Positions 7,964 to 15,793 are shown, numbered from the stretch's first letter. The stretch is 64,000 nucleotides of DNA from CAJQQY01 sp964564545 (GCA_964564545.1 CAZMBP010000051.1:1-64000); one strand, 5' to 3'. A program made the numbers and translations. The notes: generated by a model not told the origin, from the sequence alone.

Positions 7964-9352
7964 ATGAGAAAACAATTAACCAACCTATTGCCTGCCTGCC
8001 GGTCAGGCAGGATAGCATTATTTTTAATGTTACTCTTCCCTCTTTTCGTTCAAGCACAAACTGATGATAGGATTTATGACATCATCGAAAATTCCTCAGC
8101 TGAACGAATCGAAAAAGATATTCGCACACTAGCTAATTTTGGAACTCGACATACTTTGTCTGATACCGTTTCTCAAACTCGTGGGATCGGTGCAGCTCGT
8201 CGTTGGATCAAATCAGAGTTCGACAAAATATCAAAAGACTGTGGTGGTTGTTTGGAGGTTTTCTATCAAAGATCTCTTGTTCCTGCAAAAGGTAATCGAA
8301 GATTTGACAAAGACACTTGGGTCGTGAATGTTGTGGCCATCCAAAGAGGAACAGATCACCCTAATAATTACATCATCATGTCTGGTGATATTGATTCTCG
8401 AATTTCAGACCCGTTGAATGGAAAAGATGATTCGCCTGGAGCGAATGATAATGCTTCAGGTATGGCTGGAACAATTGAAGTTGCTCGTCTTTTGACAAAA
8501 TATAAATTTAAAAATAGTGTGGTCTATACAGGTTTGTCTGGCGAAGAGCAAGGGCTCTTTGGTGGCAAGCACATGGCTAAAGTTGCTAAGGAAGAAAATT
8601 GGAATATCATAGGAATTTTGAATAATGATATGATTGGAAATATCAAGGGAATTGATGGTGTGATTGATAATCGAAGTTTTCGAATTTTTTCAGAACCAAC
8701 ACCCGTGAATTTGGATGAACAAAAAAGAATTTGGCATCGGTTCTACGGAGGTGAAGTTGATGGACCTTCGCGACAATTGGCTCGCTATGTTCATCGAATG
8801 ACAACGACTTATATGCCTATGATGAATCCTACGATGATTTATCGATTGGATAGATTTGGACGTGGTGGTCATCATCGCCCATTTAATGATGAAGGTTTTG
8901 CAGGAATTCGAATCATGGAAACTCATGAAAACTACACCCAACAACATCAAGATATTCGAGAAGAAGATGGAATCAAATATGGCGATGTCATCGACCATGT
9001 CAACTTCGAATATGCTTCAAAATTAACGGCGGTGAATGCTATTAATTTAGCAGCGTTGGCTTGGGCTCCTCCTGCACCTGAAGGTGTGATGATTGGTGGA
9101 GCAGTTCAACCATCGACTACTTTGCGTTGGACTGAAGTAAAAGATAAAGATGTGGCTGGCTATAAAATTTATTGGAGAGATACGACTTCGCCGCAATGGC
9201 AATATTCAAAGTTTGTTGGAAAAGTTTCGGAGGCTACTTTGAAAAATGTGGTGATTGATAACTTTTTATTTGGAGTTGTGGCTGTAGGGAAAGATGGGCA
9301 TGAGAGTCTAATATCTTACCCAACAACCTTGATTCCGAGACGGAGACAGTAA
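7964..9352 (+). CDS. M28 family zinc peptidase with C-terminal fibronectin-like domain
   Basis: This 462-residue exported protein carries an M28 aminopeptidase-type domain. The metal-site landmarks are S-G-D-I-D-S (residues 140-145), P-G-A-N-D-N-A-S-G (D162), S-G-E-E-Q-G (E194/E195), N-N-D-M-I-G-N (D222) and E-T-H-E-N-Y near residue 321. The first landmark normally has His (G-x-H-x-D); here it is D142, which could be a subfamily trait or a changed ligand. After about residue 370 a fibronectin-III-like module follows (T-L-R-W-T-E-V...D-V-A-G-Y-K-I-Y-W-R), with no T9SS sorting domain. The signal peptide contains an in-frame 21-bp palindrome (7991-8011) encoding P-A-C-R-S-G-R. The gene ends 4 bp before the inverted repeat of the DUF559 element. 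Confidence 0.87.
   Translation: MRKQLTNLLPACRSGRIALFLMLLFPLFVQAQTDDRIYDIIENSSAERIEKDIRTLANFGTRHTLSDTVSQTRGIGAARRWIKSEFDKISKDCGGCLEVFYQRSLVPAKGNRRFDKDTWVVNVVAIQRGTDHPNNYIIMSGDIDSRISDPLNGKDDSPGANDNASGMAGTIEVARLLTKYKFKNSVVYTGLSGEEQGLFGGKHMAKVAKEENWNIIGILNNDMIGNIKGIDGVIDNRSFRIFSEPTPVNLDEQKRIWHRFYGGEVDGPSRQLARYVHRMTTTYMPMMNPTMIYRLDRFGRGGHHRPFNDEGFAGIRIMETHENYTQQHQDIREEDGIKYGDVIDHVNFEYASKLTAVNAINLAALAWAPPAPEGVMIGGAVQPSTTLRWTEVKDKDVAGYKIYWRDTTSPQWQYSKFVGKVSEATLKNVVIDNFLFGVVAVGKDGHESLISYPTTLIPRRRQ
7991..8011. repeat. 21-bp GC-rich palindrome in a signal-peptide coding region
   Basis: Arms CCTGCCTG (7991-7998) and CAGGCAGG (8004-8011) flank the 5-base loop CCGGT. This is the most GC-rich spot in an AT-rich region. 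Its length is exactly seven codons, so the M28 reading frame is kept and the segment becomes P-A-C-R-S-G-R between the n-region and the hydrophobic core. It resembles a short mobile palindromic repeat, which is inference from composition and symmetry. Confidence 0.7.
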
Positions 9353-9356
9353 ACAA

Positions 9357-10013
9357 ACCCCCGACCCCTAAAGGGGAGTTTTGGGTTTCCTTTCAAAAGT
9401 GATTTTTCTTTCATTGATTTGATGAATTCTTTTGAAGGGAAGGGCTGGGATTTATTTTTTAAAACGCTCTATTGATGAAAAACCAAAATGAAAAAATAAA
9501 TTTAAATGAAGAGATTAAGCCTCGAATGCATAGAGGTGCGACTCATCATTTATTTCAAAATGCAAGGGAATTGAGGGAGAAAATGACTTTAGCGGAAAGT
9601 ATGCTTTGGGAAGAATTGAGAATGAAAAAATTGGATGGTTTTAAATTTAGAAGACAACATCCGCTCGGGATACATATTTTAGATTTTTATTGTCATGGGA
9701 AAAGATTAGGTATTGAACTCGACGGTGGATATCATGATGATCAAAATCAAAAAGAATTGGACAAAGAAAGAACTGAAATTTTAAACAAACAAAATATAAA
9801 AATCATTCGATTTAAAAATGAAAAAATCATCAATCAAATAGATTCAGTTTTAAGGGAAATAAAAACTGAATTAAATTTGATTGATTCTGAATAACAATAT
9901 TTTTTAACCAAAAAAACACCCCACATAATCTCCTATAAAGGGAAGCTACCAATTAATGAAAGAAGAATCTCTTTTGAAAGGAAAGCCAAAACTCCCCTTT
10001 AGGGGTCGGGGGT
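9357..10013 (+). mobile_element. Terminal-inverted-repeat element carrying a DUF559 nuclease
   Basis: The ends are an imperfect inverted repeat of about 63 bp: 9357-9419 against 9951-10013, with 59 of 63 positions matching by my hand alignment. The outer core is CCCCCGACCCCTAAAGGGG. The only reading frame inside is the DUF559 gene at 9475-9894. The same terminal repeats bracket a gene-less 203-bp copy at 21662-21864. I see no target-site duplication at either copy. The left end lies 4 bp after the M28 stop codon, and the right end lies 6 bp before the ATG of the next gene. Movement by the encoded nuclease is inference only. Confidence 0.72.
9475..9894 (+). CDS. DUF559 domain nuclease-like protein
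   Basis: This 139-residue protein (ATG at 9475, chosen over the in-frame TTG at 9472) is of the DUF559 family, which has a Vsr-like / restriction-endonuclease-like (PD-(D/E)XK) fold. Landmarks are an N-terminal helix with A-R-E-L-R-x-x-M-T-L-A-E-x-x-L-W-E-x-L (about residues 28-47), F-K-F-R-R-Q-H-P-L-G (about 55-64), the catalytic-type pattern I-L-D-F-Y-C ... L-G-I-E-L-D-G (D and E-x-D, about 66-83), H86, and D-x-x-R-x-x-x-L near 97-103. The domain spans nearly the whole protein, so it looks intact. It is the only gene between the terminal inverted repeats of the surrounding element. The target and physiological role are unknown; a DNA-processing role in spread of the repeats is a hypothesis. 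Confidence 0.85.
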   Translation: MKNQNEKINLNEEIKPRMHRGATHHLFQNARELREKMTLAESMLWEELRMKKLDGFKFRRQHPLGIHILDFYCHGKRLGIELDGGYHDDQNQKELDKERTEILNKQNIKIIRFKNEKIINQIDSVLREIKTELNLIDSE

Positions 10014-10019
10014 TTTACT

Positions 10020-10442
10020 ATGAGAAAACAACACTTCCTAACCTTGAAACAACGACTAATTTCCTCTGAGGATTTTAGCGAAACTTTCGATTTCTTTTTC
10101 CAAAATTTTGCAGAAGACTCTGCCTTTTATGATCGGGGAGAATTATCTACAAATGATATGCTTCCTAAAATCATGAAGGGAACTGGCAAAAAATTCTATG
10201 GAGAAAATTGTGAAGTTTCTAATTACAGAATGACTGAAATTGCTGAAGAAAATTTCATCCACGGCACTTGCTTCTTAGATGGAAATATAACTTTGGTAAT
10301 GTACTTTACTGATCTAAATATTGGACTGGCATCCATTAGTATGGGAGGAGCGAGATTTAATTTTGTGAGTTTGAAAGCAACAAAAATTCCAGAAGGATTA
10401 GGTTTACAATTTTCAAAGGATCAGAATGCTGCAATGAACTGA
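10020..10442 (+). CDS. small cytoplasmic protein of unknown function
   Basis: This 140-residue protein has no signal peptide or membrane segment. It contains many aromatic residues in its first 40 positions (F-S-E-T-F-D-F-F-F-Q-N-F-A-E-D), one S-T-N-D-M-L-P motif near 43-49 and a glycine-rich turn S-M-G-G-A-R-F near 108-114. I do not recognise the family. Its ATG is 6 bp beyond the right inverted repeat of the DUF559 element, so the sequence just upstream is repeat DNA (GGGGTTTTACT) rather than a native leader. How it is transcribed is unclear, unless a promoter is carried by the element. Its 3' end meets a hairpin shared with the convergent FKBP gene. Confidence 0.6.
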   Translation: MRKQHFLTLKQRLISSEDFSETFDFFFQNFAEDSAFYDRGELSTNDMLPKIMKGTGKKFYGENCEVSNYRMTEIAEENFIHGTCFLDGNITLVMYFTDLNIGLASISMGGARFNFVSLKATKIPEGLGLQFSKDQNAAMN

Positions 10443-10444
10443 TC

Positions 10445-10496
10445 AGTTTTCAGTAGGCAGGTAGCATGTACATACTGCCTACTGAAAAACTGCTTA
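10445..10496. repeat. Inverted repeat between convergent stop codons
   Basis: Arms CAGTTTTCAGTAGGCAG (10445-10461) and CTGCCTACTGAAAAACTG (10479-10496) form an almost perfect hairpin with a loop of about 17 bases. It begins 3 bp after the TGA of the plus-strand gene and covers the TAA (10494-10496) of the minus-strand FKBP gene. It may act as a two-way terminator or be a short mobile repeat; CTGCTTAC words continue into the coding end. Confidence 0.65.
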
Positions 10497-11423
10497 CTGC
10501 TTACCTTTCAAATTCGTTACTTTAATTTTAAATACCAATACCGAATTGGCTGGGATATTTATTTCGCCTTCTCGAATCGAGCGAGGGCCATATGCCAATG
10601 CCGAAGGAATCAACAACCATCCTTCACTTCCTTTTTTGAATTTTTTCAAACCTTCCTCCCACCCTTCGATGGCTTTTCCTTTTCCTAAAACAAACTTAAA
10701 TGGCTCTGCTCTTTTTCCATACGAATCATCGAAAACAGTTCCATCCGTCAATTGGCCTTTATATTTTACTTCAATATAATCGCCTGGTTTTGCAGTTGGT
10801 CCTTTCCCTTTTTTTGTCAAAACATAACTTACGCCTGAAGGCATTCGCTTAGTTCTCAATTTGTTTTCGACAGCATATTGTTGGATGATCTTTTTGTCAG
10901 CGGCAAATTGCTCTTTCTTTTTTTCTTCAAAACGTTTACGCTCTTTCACCTCTAATTCTTTCATGTATTGATTGTACTGTTTTGAATTCATTATTTCTAA
11001 CAATTCAATTTCATAAACCAAATCTGCATTAGCAGGAATGACATCTGCTATTCCATTTTTTCCATAACCGAATTTTGAAGGCACAAATAATTTGCCTTTG
11101 CTTCCTGCTTTAAACTCCTGCAATCCTAAATCCCAACCTTTAATCACCTGTCTGTGACCAACTCGGAAAACAAAAGGAAACTCTTCTTCCGAAACATCGA
11201 ATTCAGTTCCATCGAGTAGAATACCTCGGTATTTAATTTTTATATAATCACCTTTTTTAGCTTTTGCACCAGTTCCTTCTTCTTCGATTATATAAAAAAT
11301 TCCATCCTCAGTAGTCTTTGGATTTATTTCATTTTCTTCGAAATACGTTTTTATATCTTGGGAAAAAATTGGATTGGAAAAACCCAAAAAGAAAAGTGTA
11401 AATGTTGCCAATAACCATTTCAT
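10494..11423 (-). CDS. exported FKBP-type peptidyl-prolyl isomerase, two FKBP domains
   Basis: This 309-residue protein has a signal peptide (about 1-21). It has two FKBP domains: the first at about residues 56-143 (Y-R-G-I-L-L-D-G-T-E-F-D, V-I-K-G-W-D-x-G-L, F-V-P-S-x-F-G-Y-G) and the second at about 210-305 (Y-K-G-Q-L-T-D-G-T-V-F-D-D-S, A-I-E-G-W-E-E-G-L, L-I-P-S-A-L-A-Y-G). A charged linker of about 50 residues (E-L-E-V-K-E-R-K-R-F-E-E-K-K-K-E) lies between them. It catalyses cis-trans isomerisation at prolines and assists folding of secreted proteins, presumably in the periplasm. Both active-site clusters look intact. The last residues before the stop are encoded within a hairpin at the convergent gene end. 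Confidence 0.9.
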   Translation of the reverse strand: MKWLLATFTLFFLGFSNPIFSQDIKTYFEENEINPKTTEDGIFYIIEEEGTGAKAKKGDYIKIKYRGILLDGTEFDVSEEEFPFVFRVGHRQVIKGWDLGLQEFKAGSKGKLFVPSKFGYGKNGIADVIPANADLVYEIELLEIMNSKQYNQYMKELEVKERKRFEEKKKEQFAADKKIIQQYAVENKLRTKRMPSGVSYVLTKKGKGPTAKPGDYIEVKYKGQLTDGTVFDDSYGKRAEPFKFVLGKGKAIEGWEEGLKKFKKGSEGWLLIPSALAYGPRSIREGEINIPANSVLVFKIKVTNLKGKQ

Positions 11424-11490
11424 AGTTTGCAGTAATTTAAATTTGAAATATACTTTTTCTTAGAACGAAAAACATTCCAAATAGATTCTT

Positions 11491-11595
11491 GGGAATATCC
11501 AATAATGAAGTTTGACGATACTTTCTGTATTCTTCCATTCGAAGTATCGTCAAACTTCTCAAATCATAAATCCTTGTTCGATATTCGATATTCCC
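11491..11595. repeat. Interspersed inverted repeat, family 'TTGTTCGATATTCGATATTC'
   Basis: The outer ends GGGAATATC (11491-11499) and GATATTCCC (11587-11595) and the inner arms GAAGTTTGACGATACTTTC (11507-11525) and GAAGTATCGTCAAACTTC (11541-11558) form a nested hairpin. The right half continues with AAATCATAAATCCTTGTTCG and the family's terminal words. Related copies lie at 27329-27450 and, as one arm only, at 16279-16311. This copy sits between the start of the FKBP gene and the stop of the next minus-strand gene (11597). Confidence 0.75.
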
Positions 11596-11596
11596 A

Positions 11597-12544
11597 TCAT
11601 CCCTTAAAATTCAAAACTAATTGCTTCTTCTCTTTTTCCAACTGCCTCATTTTCACAACTAAATCTTTATCATCCATTTCCAAAGTTCCGATCAATCGGC
11701 TCGCTTTATCTTTCACAGAAACGACATTGGACAAGGCATTCCGAATACGTTGTTGCACCACCCAATCCGAAATTAAATTATCAAAAAAGATATCAATAAA
11801 ACGAGTAAAAGAATCCAAGTTCAAAGAAAGGTTCAACTGGCGAGGATTATAAACGTCTCTCAATTCATTTTCAAAACGATTCAATAAATGTTGTGCTTTA
11901 TGTAATCGAGCACGTGCTCGATCTATATTTGAATGCTTTACATAAGTCGTCATTCCTCGTCCTCCCATCATATCCCAATTCCCCCAATTCCGAGCATTCC
12001 GCAAATAACTTTCCATCTCTTCCAAAATCACTATCGCATCTTTACCTGCATCCAATGCCTCTTTTATTTCTCTTTTCAAATGACGACTCGAATCAATTTG
12101 TTGTGAAATAGTTAGAATTCGCATCCCAACCGGAGTTCCACTTCTCATCAAATCATTCTCTCTTTTTTGAATCATCGCTTCTGCTTGGGCAGGAATATCT
12201 TGTAGCTTTTTCAATTTTTCCTCCAATATCTTTTTTTCATATTCCAAAAGCTCCAATGATTTTTTATGCTCATTTCGTTTTAGTGCAGCTTCCAAATATT
12301 CTTGACGTTCTTTGTCGAGTTGTTCTTTTTTACTTCCAAGGACTTTATGAAAGATTCCTTTGAGACTCAAACTCTCCAATTGTTTCACATCTTGCCCATG
12401 CTTTTCCAATATTTTTTCAAACTTATCTAACTCCCGATAACCACTTTTTAACTGAGTATCCAAATTTTTCAAGTGCTTTTGAATTCGCTCAAAATCTTGA
12501 TATTTATTGAGTACTTTGTTTAGTTCTTTTTGAAAATCTTCCAT
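11597..12544 (-). CDS. coiled-coil protein of unknown function
   Basis: This 315-residue cytoplasmic protein is dominated by heptad-rich helices. Residues about 1-130 are highly charged (Q-K-E-L-N-K-V-L-N-K-Y...L-E-K-H-G-Q-D-V-K-Q-L) and should form a long coiled coil. The second half keeps helices with a conserved-looking centre, N-W-G-N-W-D-M-M-G-G-R-G-M-T-T-Y-V-K-H (about 192-210), and a further helical hairpin. I recall similar unnamed Bacteroidota proteins but cannot name a family. A structural or scaffolding role is possible. The stop codon lies next to an interspersed repeat. Upstream, a different inverted repeat (12568-12673) sits close to the start codon and may affect expression. 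Confidence 0.65.
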   Translation of the reverse strand: MEDFQKELNKVLNKYQDFERIQKHLKNLDTQLKSGYRELDKFEKILEKHGQDVKQLESLSLKGIFHKVLGSKKEQLDKERQEYLEAALKRNEHKKSLELLEYEKKILEEKLKKLQDIPAQAEAMIQKRENDLMRSGTPVGMRILTISQQIDSSRHLKREIKEALDAGKDAIVILEEMESYLRNARNWGNWDMMGGRGMTTYVKHSNIDRARARLHKAQHLLNRFENELRDVYNPRQLNLSLNLDSFTRFIDIFFDNLISDWVVQQRIRNALSNVVSVKDKASRLIGTLEMDDKDLVVKMRQLEKEKKQLVLNFKG

Positions 12545-12567
12545 TATTTTTTCCAGAATTATTGTTG

Positions 12568-12673
12568 TTCTTAGGCAAATCCTGTTTCTTAAGTCAAGTT
12601 AAAATGGAAATTAACACTTCTGTTGGTCGTTTTTAATTTCCATTTTAACTTGACAACAGAATTTGCCTAAGAA
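12568..12673. repeat. Long imperfect inverted repeat (MITE-like)
   Basis: Outer arms TTCTTAGGCAAAT (12568-12580) and ATTTGCCTAAGAA (12661-12673) and inner arms of 22 bp (about 12593-12614 and 12633-12654, core CAAGTTAAAATGGAAATTAA) are perfect. Unpaired stretches separate them, and the loop is 18 bases. No reading frame is present. It fills the divergent region between the coiled-coil gene and the gene at 12804. No second copy was seen in the window. Confidence 0.7.
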
Positions 12674-12803
12674 GAATGTTTTTGTAAATTATCGTCTAAT
12701 TTAGCTTTTTTTAGAAAAAGCAACTTCAATTAACTTAAAAAGTCTTTTAAATATAAATCCTCTACTATAAGGTTCTATTTTTTCATTTATTAAAAACAAA
12801 AAT

Positions 12804-13328
12804 ATGAAACCCTTACAAACTTTCCTTTTTTTAATTTTTATTTTTTTTCTTGGAAATGCAAATGCGCAGACTACTCCCAAAAAAGATGATTGTGCTTGTT
12901 GCTCACCTGTTCATCGACAATTTGATTTTTGGTTAGGTAATTGGGAAACTACCGCGAATGGCAAAATTGCAGGAACCAACAAAATCGTTTTGTTACAAGA
13001 CAAATGCATCATTCAAGAAAATTGGATTTCTGCTTCGCCAGGCTATACGGGTACGAGTTATAATTTTTACAATAAAGATTTAAAAAAATGGCAACAAATC
13101 TGGATTGACAACCAGGGTGGAAATTTACTTTTGACTGGTGAGTTAGTCGGAAATCAAATGATTTTAAAAAGTGATACTTTGACAAATCCAAAAGGAGAAA
13201 AATATCAAAATAGAATCACTTGGACAAATAACGATGATGGAACAGTCAGACAAAACTGGGAAGTCTCAAAGGATGATGGAAAAACATGGACAAGTATTTT
13301 TGATGGATTATATAAAAAGAAAAAATAA
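12804..13328 (+). CDS. secreted lipocalin-like (DUF1579-type) protein
   Basis: This 174-residue protein has a signal peptide (about 1-21, ending ANA). The mature N-terminus has C-A-C-C and then H-R-Q-F-D-F-W-L-G-N-W-E, the signature start of DUF1579-like / lipocalin-like beta-barrel proteins. It is followed by alternating strands such as C-I-I-Q-E-N-W, K-W-Q-Q-I-W-I-D and N-R-I-T-W-T-N-N-D-D-G-T-V-R-Q. These domains are predicted to bind small hydrophobic ligands, but most are uncharacterised. The gene is only 3 bp from the carbonic anhydrase-like gene downstream, so the two are almost certainly translated from one message. A functional link between them is not established. Confidence 0.75.
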   Translation: MKPLQTFLFLIFIFFLGNANAQTTPKKDDCACCSPVHRQFDFWLGNWETTANGKIAGTNKIVLLQDKCIIQENWISASPGYTGTSYNFYNKDLKKWQQIWIDNQGGNLLLTGELVGNQMILKSDTLTNPKGEKYQNRITWTNNDDGTVRQNWEVSKDDGKTWTSIFDGLYKKKK

Positions 13329-13331
13329 ATT

Positions 13332-13868
13332 ATGGCTTTAATAAAACCAGTAAAAGGAGTTTCTCCCACCTTCGGTAAAAATGTTTTTATAGCAGAAAAT
13401 GCAACTATCGTTGGTGATGTCGTCACGGGCGATGATTGTAGCATTTGGTTTAATGCAGTTGTTCGAGGAGATGTGAACAGTATTGTAGTTGGTAATAAAG
13501 TAAACATTCAAGATGGCGCTGTCATCCATTGTACTTATCAAAAAACAAAAACGATTCTAGGAAATAATGTTTCCGTTGGGCACAATGCAATTATTCATGG
13601 TTGCCAAATTGCCGATAATGTTTTAGTTGGTATGGGTGCAATTGTAATGGATGATGCTGTAGTAGAATCCAATGTTTTGATTGCAGCAGGTGCAGTTGTT
13701 TTGGAAAAAGCACACTTGGAATCAGGCTTTATTTATGCAGGTGTCCCCGCTAAAAAAGTAAAAGCCTTAACACCCGAAACCTTCCAACATTATATCGGAA
13801 GAATTGCAAATAATTATGTGATGTATGCAAGTTGGTTTGGAGAAGATGCTCCAAATCCAGAAGAATAA
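13332..13868 (+). CDS. gamma-class carbonic anhydrase family protein
   Basis: This 178-residue protein is made of left-handed beta-helix hexapeptide repeats across residues 15-150 (N-A-T-I-V-G, D-C-S-I-W-F, N-V-S-V-G-H). The three zinc-binding histidines of gamma carbonic anhydrases are in place at H66 (V-I-H-C), H84 and H89 (V-G-H-N-A-I-I-H-G). R45 and D47 (V-R-G-D), N58 and Q60 match the conserved salt-bridge and active-site positions. This is the YrdA/PaaY/Cam-like trimeric family. It may hydrate CO2 or act on acyl-CoA; many short members have weak or unknown activity. It starts 3 bp after the lipocalin-like gene and converges, with a 4-bp gap, on the T9SS plug gene. Confidence 0.88.
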   Translation: MALIKPVKGVSPTFGKNVFIAENATIVGDVVTGDDCSIWFNAVVRGDVNSIVVGNKVNIQDGAVIHCTYQKTKTILGNNVSVGHNAIIHGCQIADNVLVGMGAIVMDDAVVESNVLIAAGAVVLEKAHLESGFIYAGVPAKKVKALTPETFQHYIGRIANNYVMYASWFGEDAPNPEE

Positions 13869-13872
13869 AATC

Positions 13873-15264
13873 TTATCGCCTTAGTGAATTAAGATTAAAT
13901 GTTCCCATTAGCCGATCGTATCTTCCTCCAAATGGACGATAATAAACAAGGATCGTATATTGGTTTTCAGTTTCATACCAATCTCCTTCAAGCTCACTCA
14001 TATCTGGAATTTTTTCTCCAGTTTTGGGAACGGTCACGTAGGCATAATTATAAAATCCTTGTTTTAAAGAAATATCTGCAACATAAGCATTCACAGCAGG
14101 TTGATGAGTCATTTTAAATTCTTCTTTTATTTGCCAATCACTCATCGCACCGAAAACATAGACATCCTTATCATAAAACGGTTCATTTCTTTTTATCGAA
14201 AATAAAACATTTGCATAGTCACTTCTGATATTATTAGATTCTCGATTTTCCATTAATTCTTGGCGAAGAAATTCAACTTTTGCCGAACGATCCTCAGCTG
14301 ATTCTCCATCAAAAAATGAAACATTACTCCCCTGAGAATTTTCCAAATTTCCAATAACAAATGCTCCATTAATATCTATTCGATTGTAATATTCTTCAGC
14401 ATAACGTGATTGATCCATATATAAAGTTACATCATAACCATCCTGATATTCCTCTATACCTCTCACTCCAGCTCCATCATATTGCAATGACCTGATGTCT
14501 AAAAACCTAAATTCTTTCCCTGCTGGAAAAACAATTTTATCCAAAAACTCATACGTCAATTGTTCTTTTCTAATATACTGAGGGCCAATATCTGTTATCG
14601 CATTATCCCATCTTCCGTTTTGCATCACTACAACTTTCACTTCTTTTCTCGGATTGTTGATAGTAATCCCTTTGTGTCGAACAACAAAATCAATCTCTTG
14701 ATGGGTTCTTGATTTTTTTACAATAGAAGAAGGTAACGCCAAACCACTAGAAAGGGTAAACCTTGGTTCAACTACCATAAATCGCCTCGTCAAAACCAAA
14801 AACTTATCATCCTCATTATCATACACTTTCAATAAATAATTCCCTGATTTTGTAAATCGAATATTTTCATTCGGAAAATTTAAACGATAATGAGTATAAT
14901 CAACTAAAGTATTAATTGAAAATTCGGTGTATTCGATTCGCTCATCATTATATCCCACCATAAATTCTAACTCAGTCAAATTGGATGGAGTCCAGTCAGC
15001 ATTACAATGTTCTACAGCATAAATATATTCTCGAGCATCCCCTTCCAAATCATCAAATGATAAGGTTAGAGATCCACTTCCTAATTGAATAATCGGACTC
15101 CCCATCACTATCCCAGGAGCATGAAGGTTAACCGTTTTTATATAATCAACATAAACTGCGTCTTCATAAATAAGATTTTCATCAGCCTCATCATCTTGCG
15201 CTAAAAGGAAAGTTGAACTCATCAACAAAAGAAAAAGTACGTATATTTTTTTCATCGAAAACAT
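13873..15264 (-). CDS. type IX secretion system plug protein (DUF5103)
   Basis: This 463-residue exported protein has a signal peptide (residues about 1-22, L-L-M-S-S-T-F-L-L-A-Q). It matches the DUF5103 family: an N-terminal Ig-like domain with V-N-L-H-A-P-G...S-P-I-I-Q-L-G-S-G (about 45-65), L-S-F-D-D-L-E-G-D, Y-x-Y-x-x-x-H-C-N-A-D-W (about 82-92), Y-x-L-x-F-P-N-E-N and K-S-G-N-Y-L-L-K-V-Y, followed by a second half with Y-V-F-G-A-M-S-D-W and L-K-Q-G-F-Y-N-Y-A-Y. In Flavobacterium this protein caps the periplasmic side of the SprA translocon in T9SS. Its presence agrees with three T9SS-sorted proteins in this window. It lies alone between convergent and divergent neighbours. Confidence 0.88.
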   Translation of the reverse strand: MFSMKKIYVLFLLLMSSTFLLAQDDEADENLIYEDAVYVDYIKTVNLHAPGIVMGSPIIQLGSGSLTLSFDDLEGDAREYIYAVEHCNADWTPSNLTELEFMVGYNDERIEYTEFSINTLVDYTHYRLNFPNENIRFTKSGNYLLKVYDNEDDKFLVLTRRFMVVEPRFTLSSGLALPSSIVKKSRTHQEIDFVVRHKGITINNPRKEVKVVVMQNGRWDNAITDIGPQYIRKEQLTYEFLDKIVFPAGKEFRFLDIRSLQYDGAGVRGIEEYQDGYDVTLYMDQSRYAEEYYNRIDINGAFVIGNLENSQGSNVSFFDGESAEDRSAKVEFLRQELMENRESNNIRSDYANVLFSIKRNEPFYDKDVYVFGAMSDWQIKEEFKMTHQPAVNAYVADISLKQGFYNYAYVTVPKTGEKIPDMSELEGDWYETENQYTILVYYRPFGGRYDRLMGTFNLNSLRR

Positions 15265-15405
15265 TATTTGTTTTTACGAATATAAAACTGGTTTGGGAGG
15301 GGTTTTATTTTGAAAAAACTTAAAAGGAAAAGTTAACTCAATTTAAGGGATTTTTAAAAATACTTCTCTAATTTCCATCTTTAACTTTAATGAAAAATCC
15401 AACTT

Positions 15406-15765
15406 ATGGCAATCAAAGAAATTTTACTCTTCCCAATGGCATTTTTTTATATCTATGCTGGTTATTCTCATTTCAAAAAAGCATGGTTTTTCCATAAAAT
15501 TACTCCTCCTCTTTTACAACCTTGGAAAGAAACCATCAATACCATTGTTGGTGTTGCTGAAATTGCGGGAGGAATTGGTTTACTCATTCCACAAACTCGA
15601 TCAGCTGCAGCAATCGGAATCGTCTTATTATTGATTGCCGTTTTCCCTGCCAATATTTATATGTTGACTTCAAAAGGAGCTGGAATGAAAATTAAAATGT
15701 GGTTCCTTTGGTTGCGACTACCTTTACAGTTGGTACTTCTTGCTTGGGCATATTGGTATATTTAA
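15406..15765 (+). CDS. DoxX family membrane protein
   Basis: This 119-residue protein has four predicted transmembrane helices (about residues 3-20, 44-63, 67-87 and 98-117). It carries the DoxX-type pattern of an N-terminal A-G-x-x-H-F (Y-A-G-Y-S-H-F, 17-23), a central E-I-A-G-G-I-G-L-L-I-P (52-62) and P-A-N-I-Y-M (83-88). DoxX-like proteins are small inner-membrane proteins linked to redox or thiosulfate processes in a few organisms, and most have no known role. The gene is divergent from the plug gene with 141 bp between them. A hairpin terminator follows 28 bp after the stop. Confidence 0.82.
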   Translation: MAIKEILLFPMAFFYIYAGYSHFKKAWFFHKITPPLLQPWKETINTIVGVAEIAGGIGLLIPQTRSAAAIGIVLLLIAVFPANIYMLTSKGAGMKIKMWFLWLRLPLQLVLLAWAYWYI

Positions 15766-15793
15766 AATATGATCTAAATTCTTATATCATTTG

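Noticed and set aside
10020..10040. Similarity of start region ATGAGAAAACAA between the M28 gene (7964) and the gene at 10020, flanking the DUF559 element
   Set aside because: Twelve shared bases at a start codon (M-R-K-Q) are common in such genomes. The flanking sequence differs, so it is not a reliable target-site duplication.
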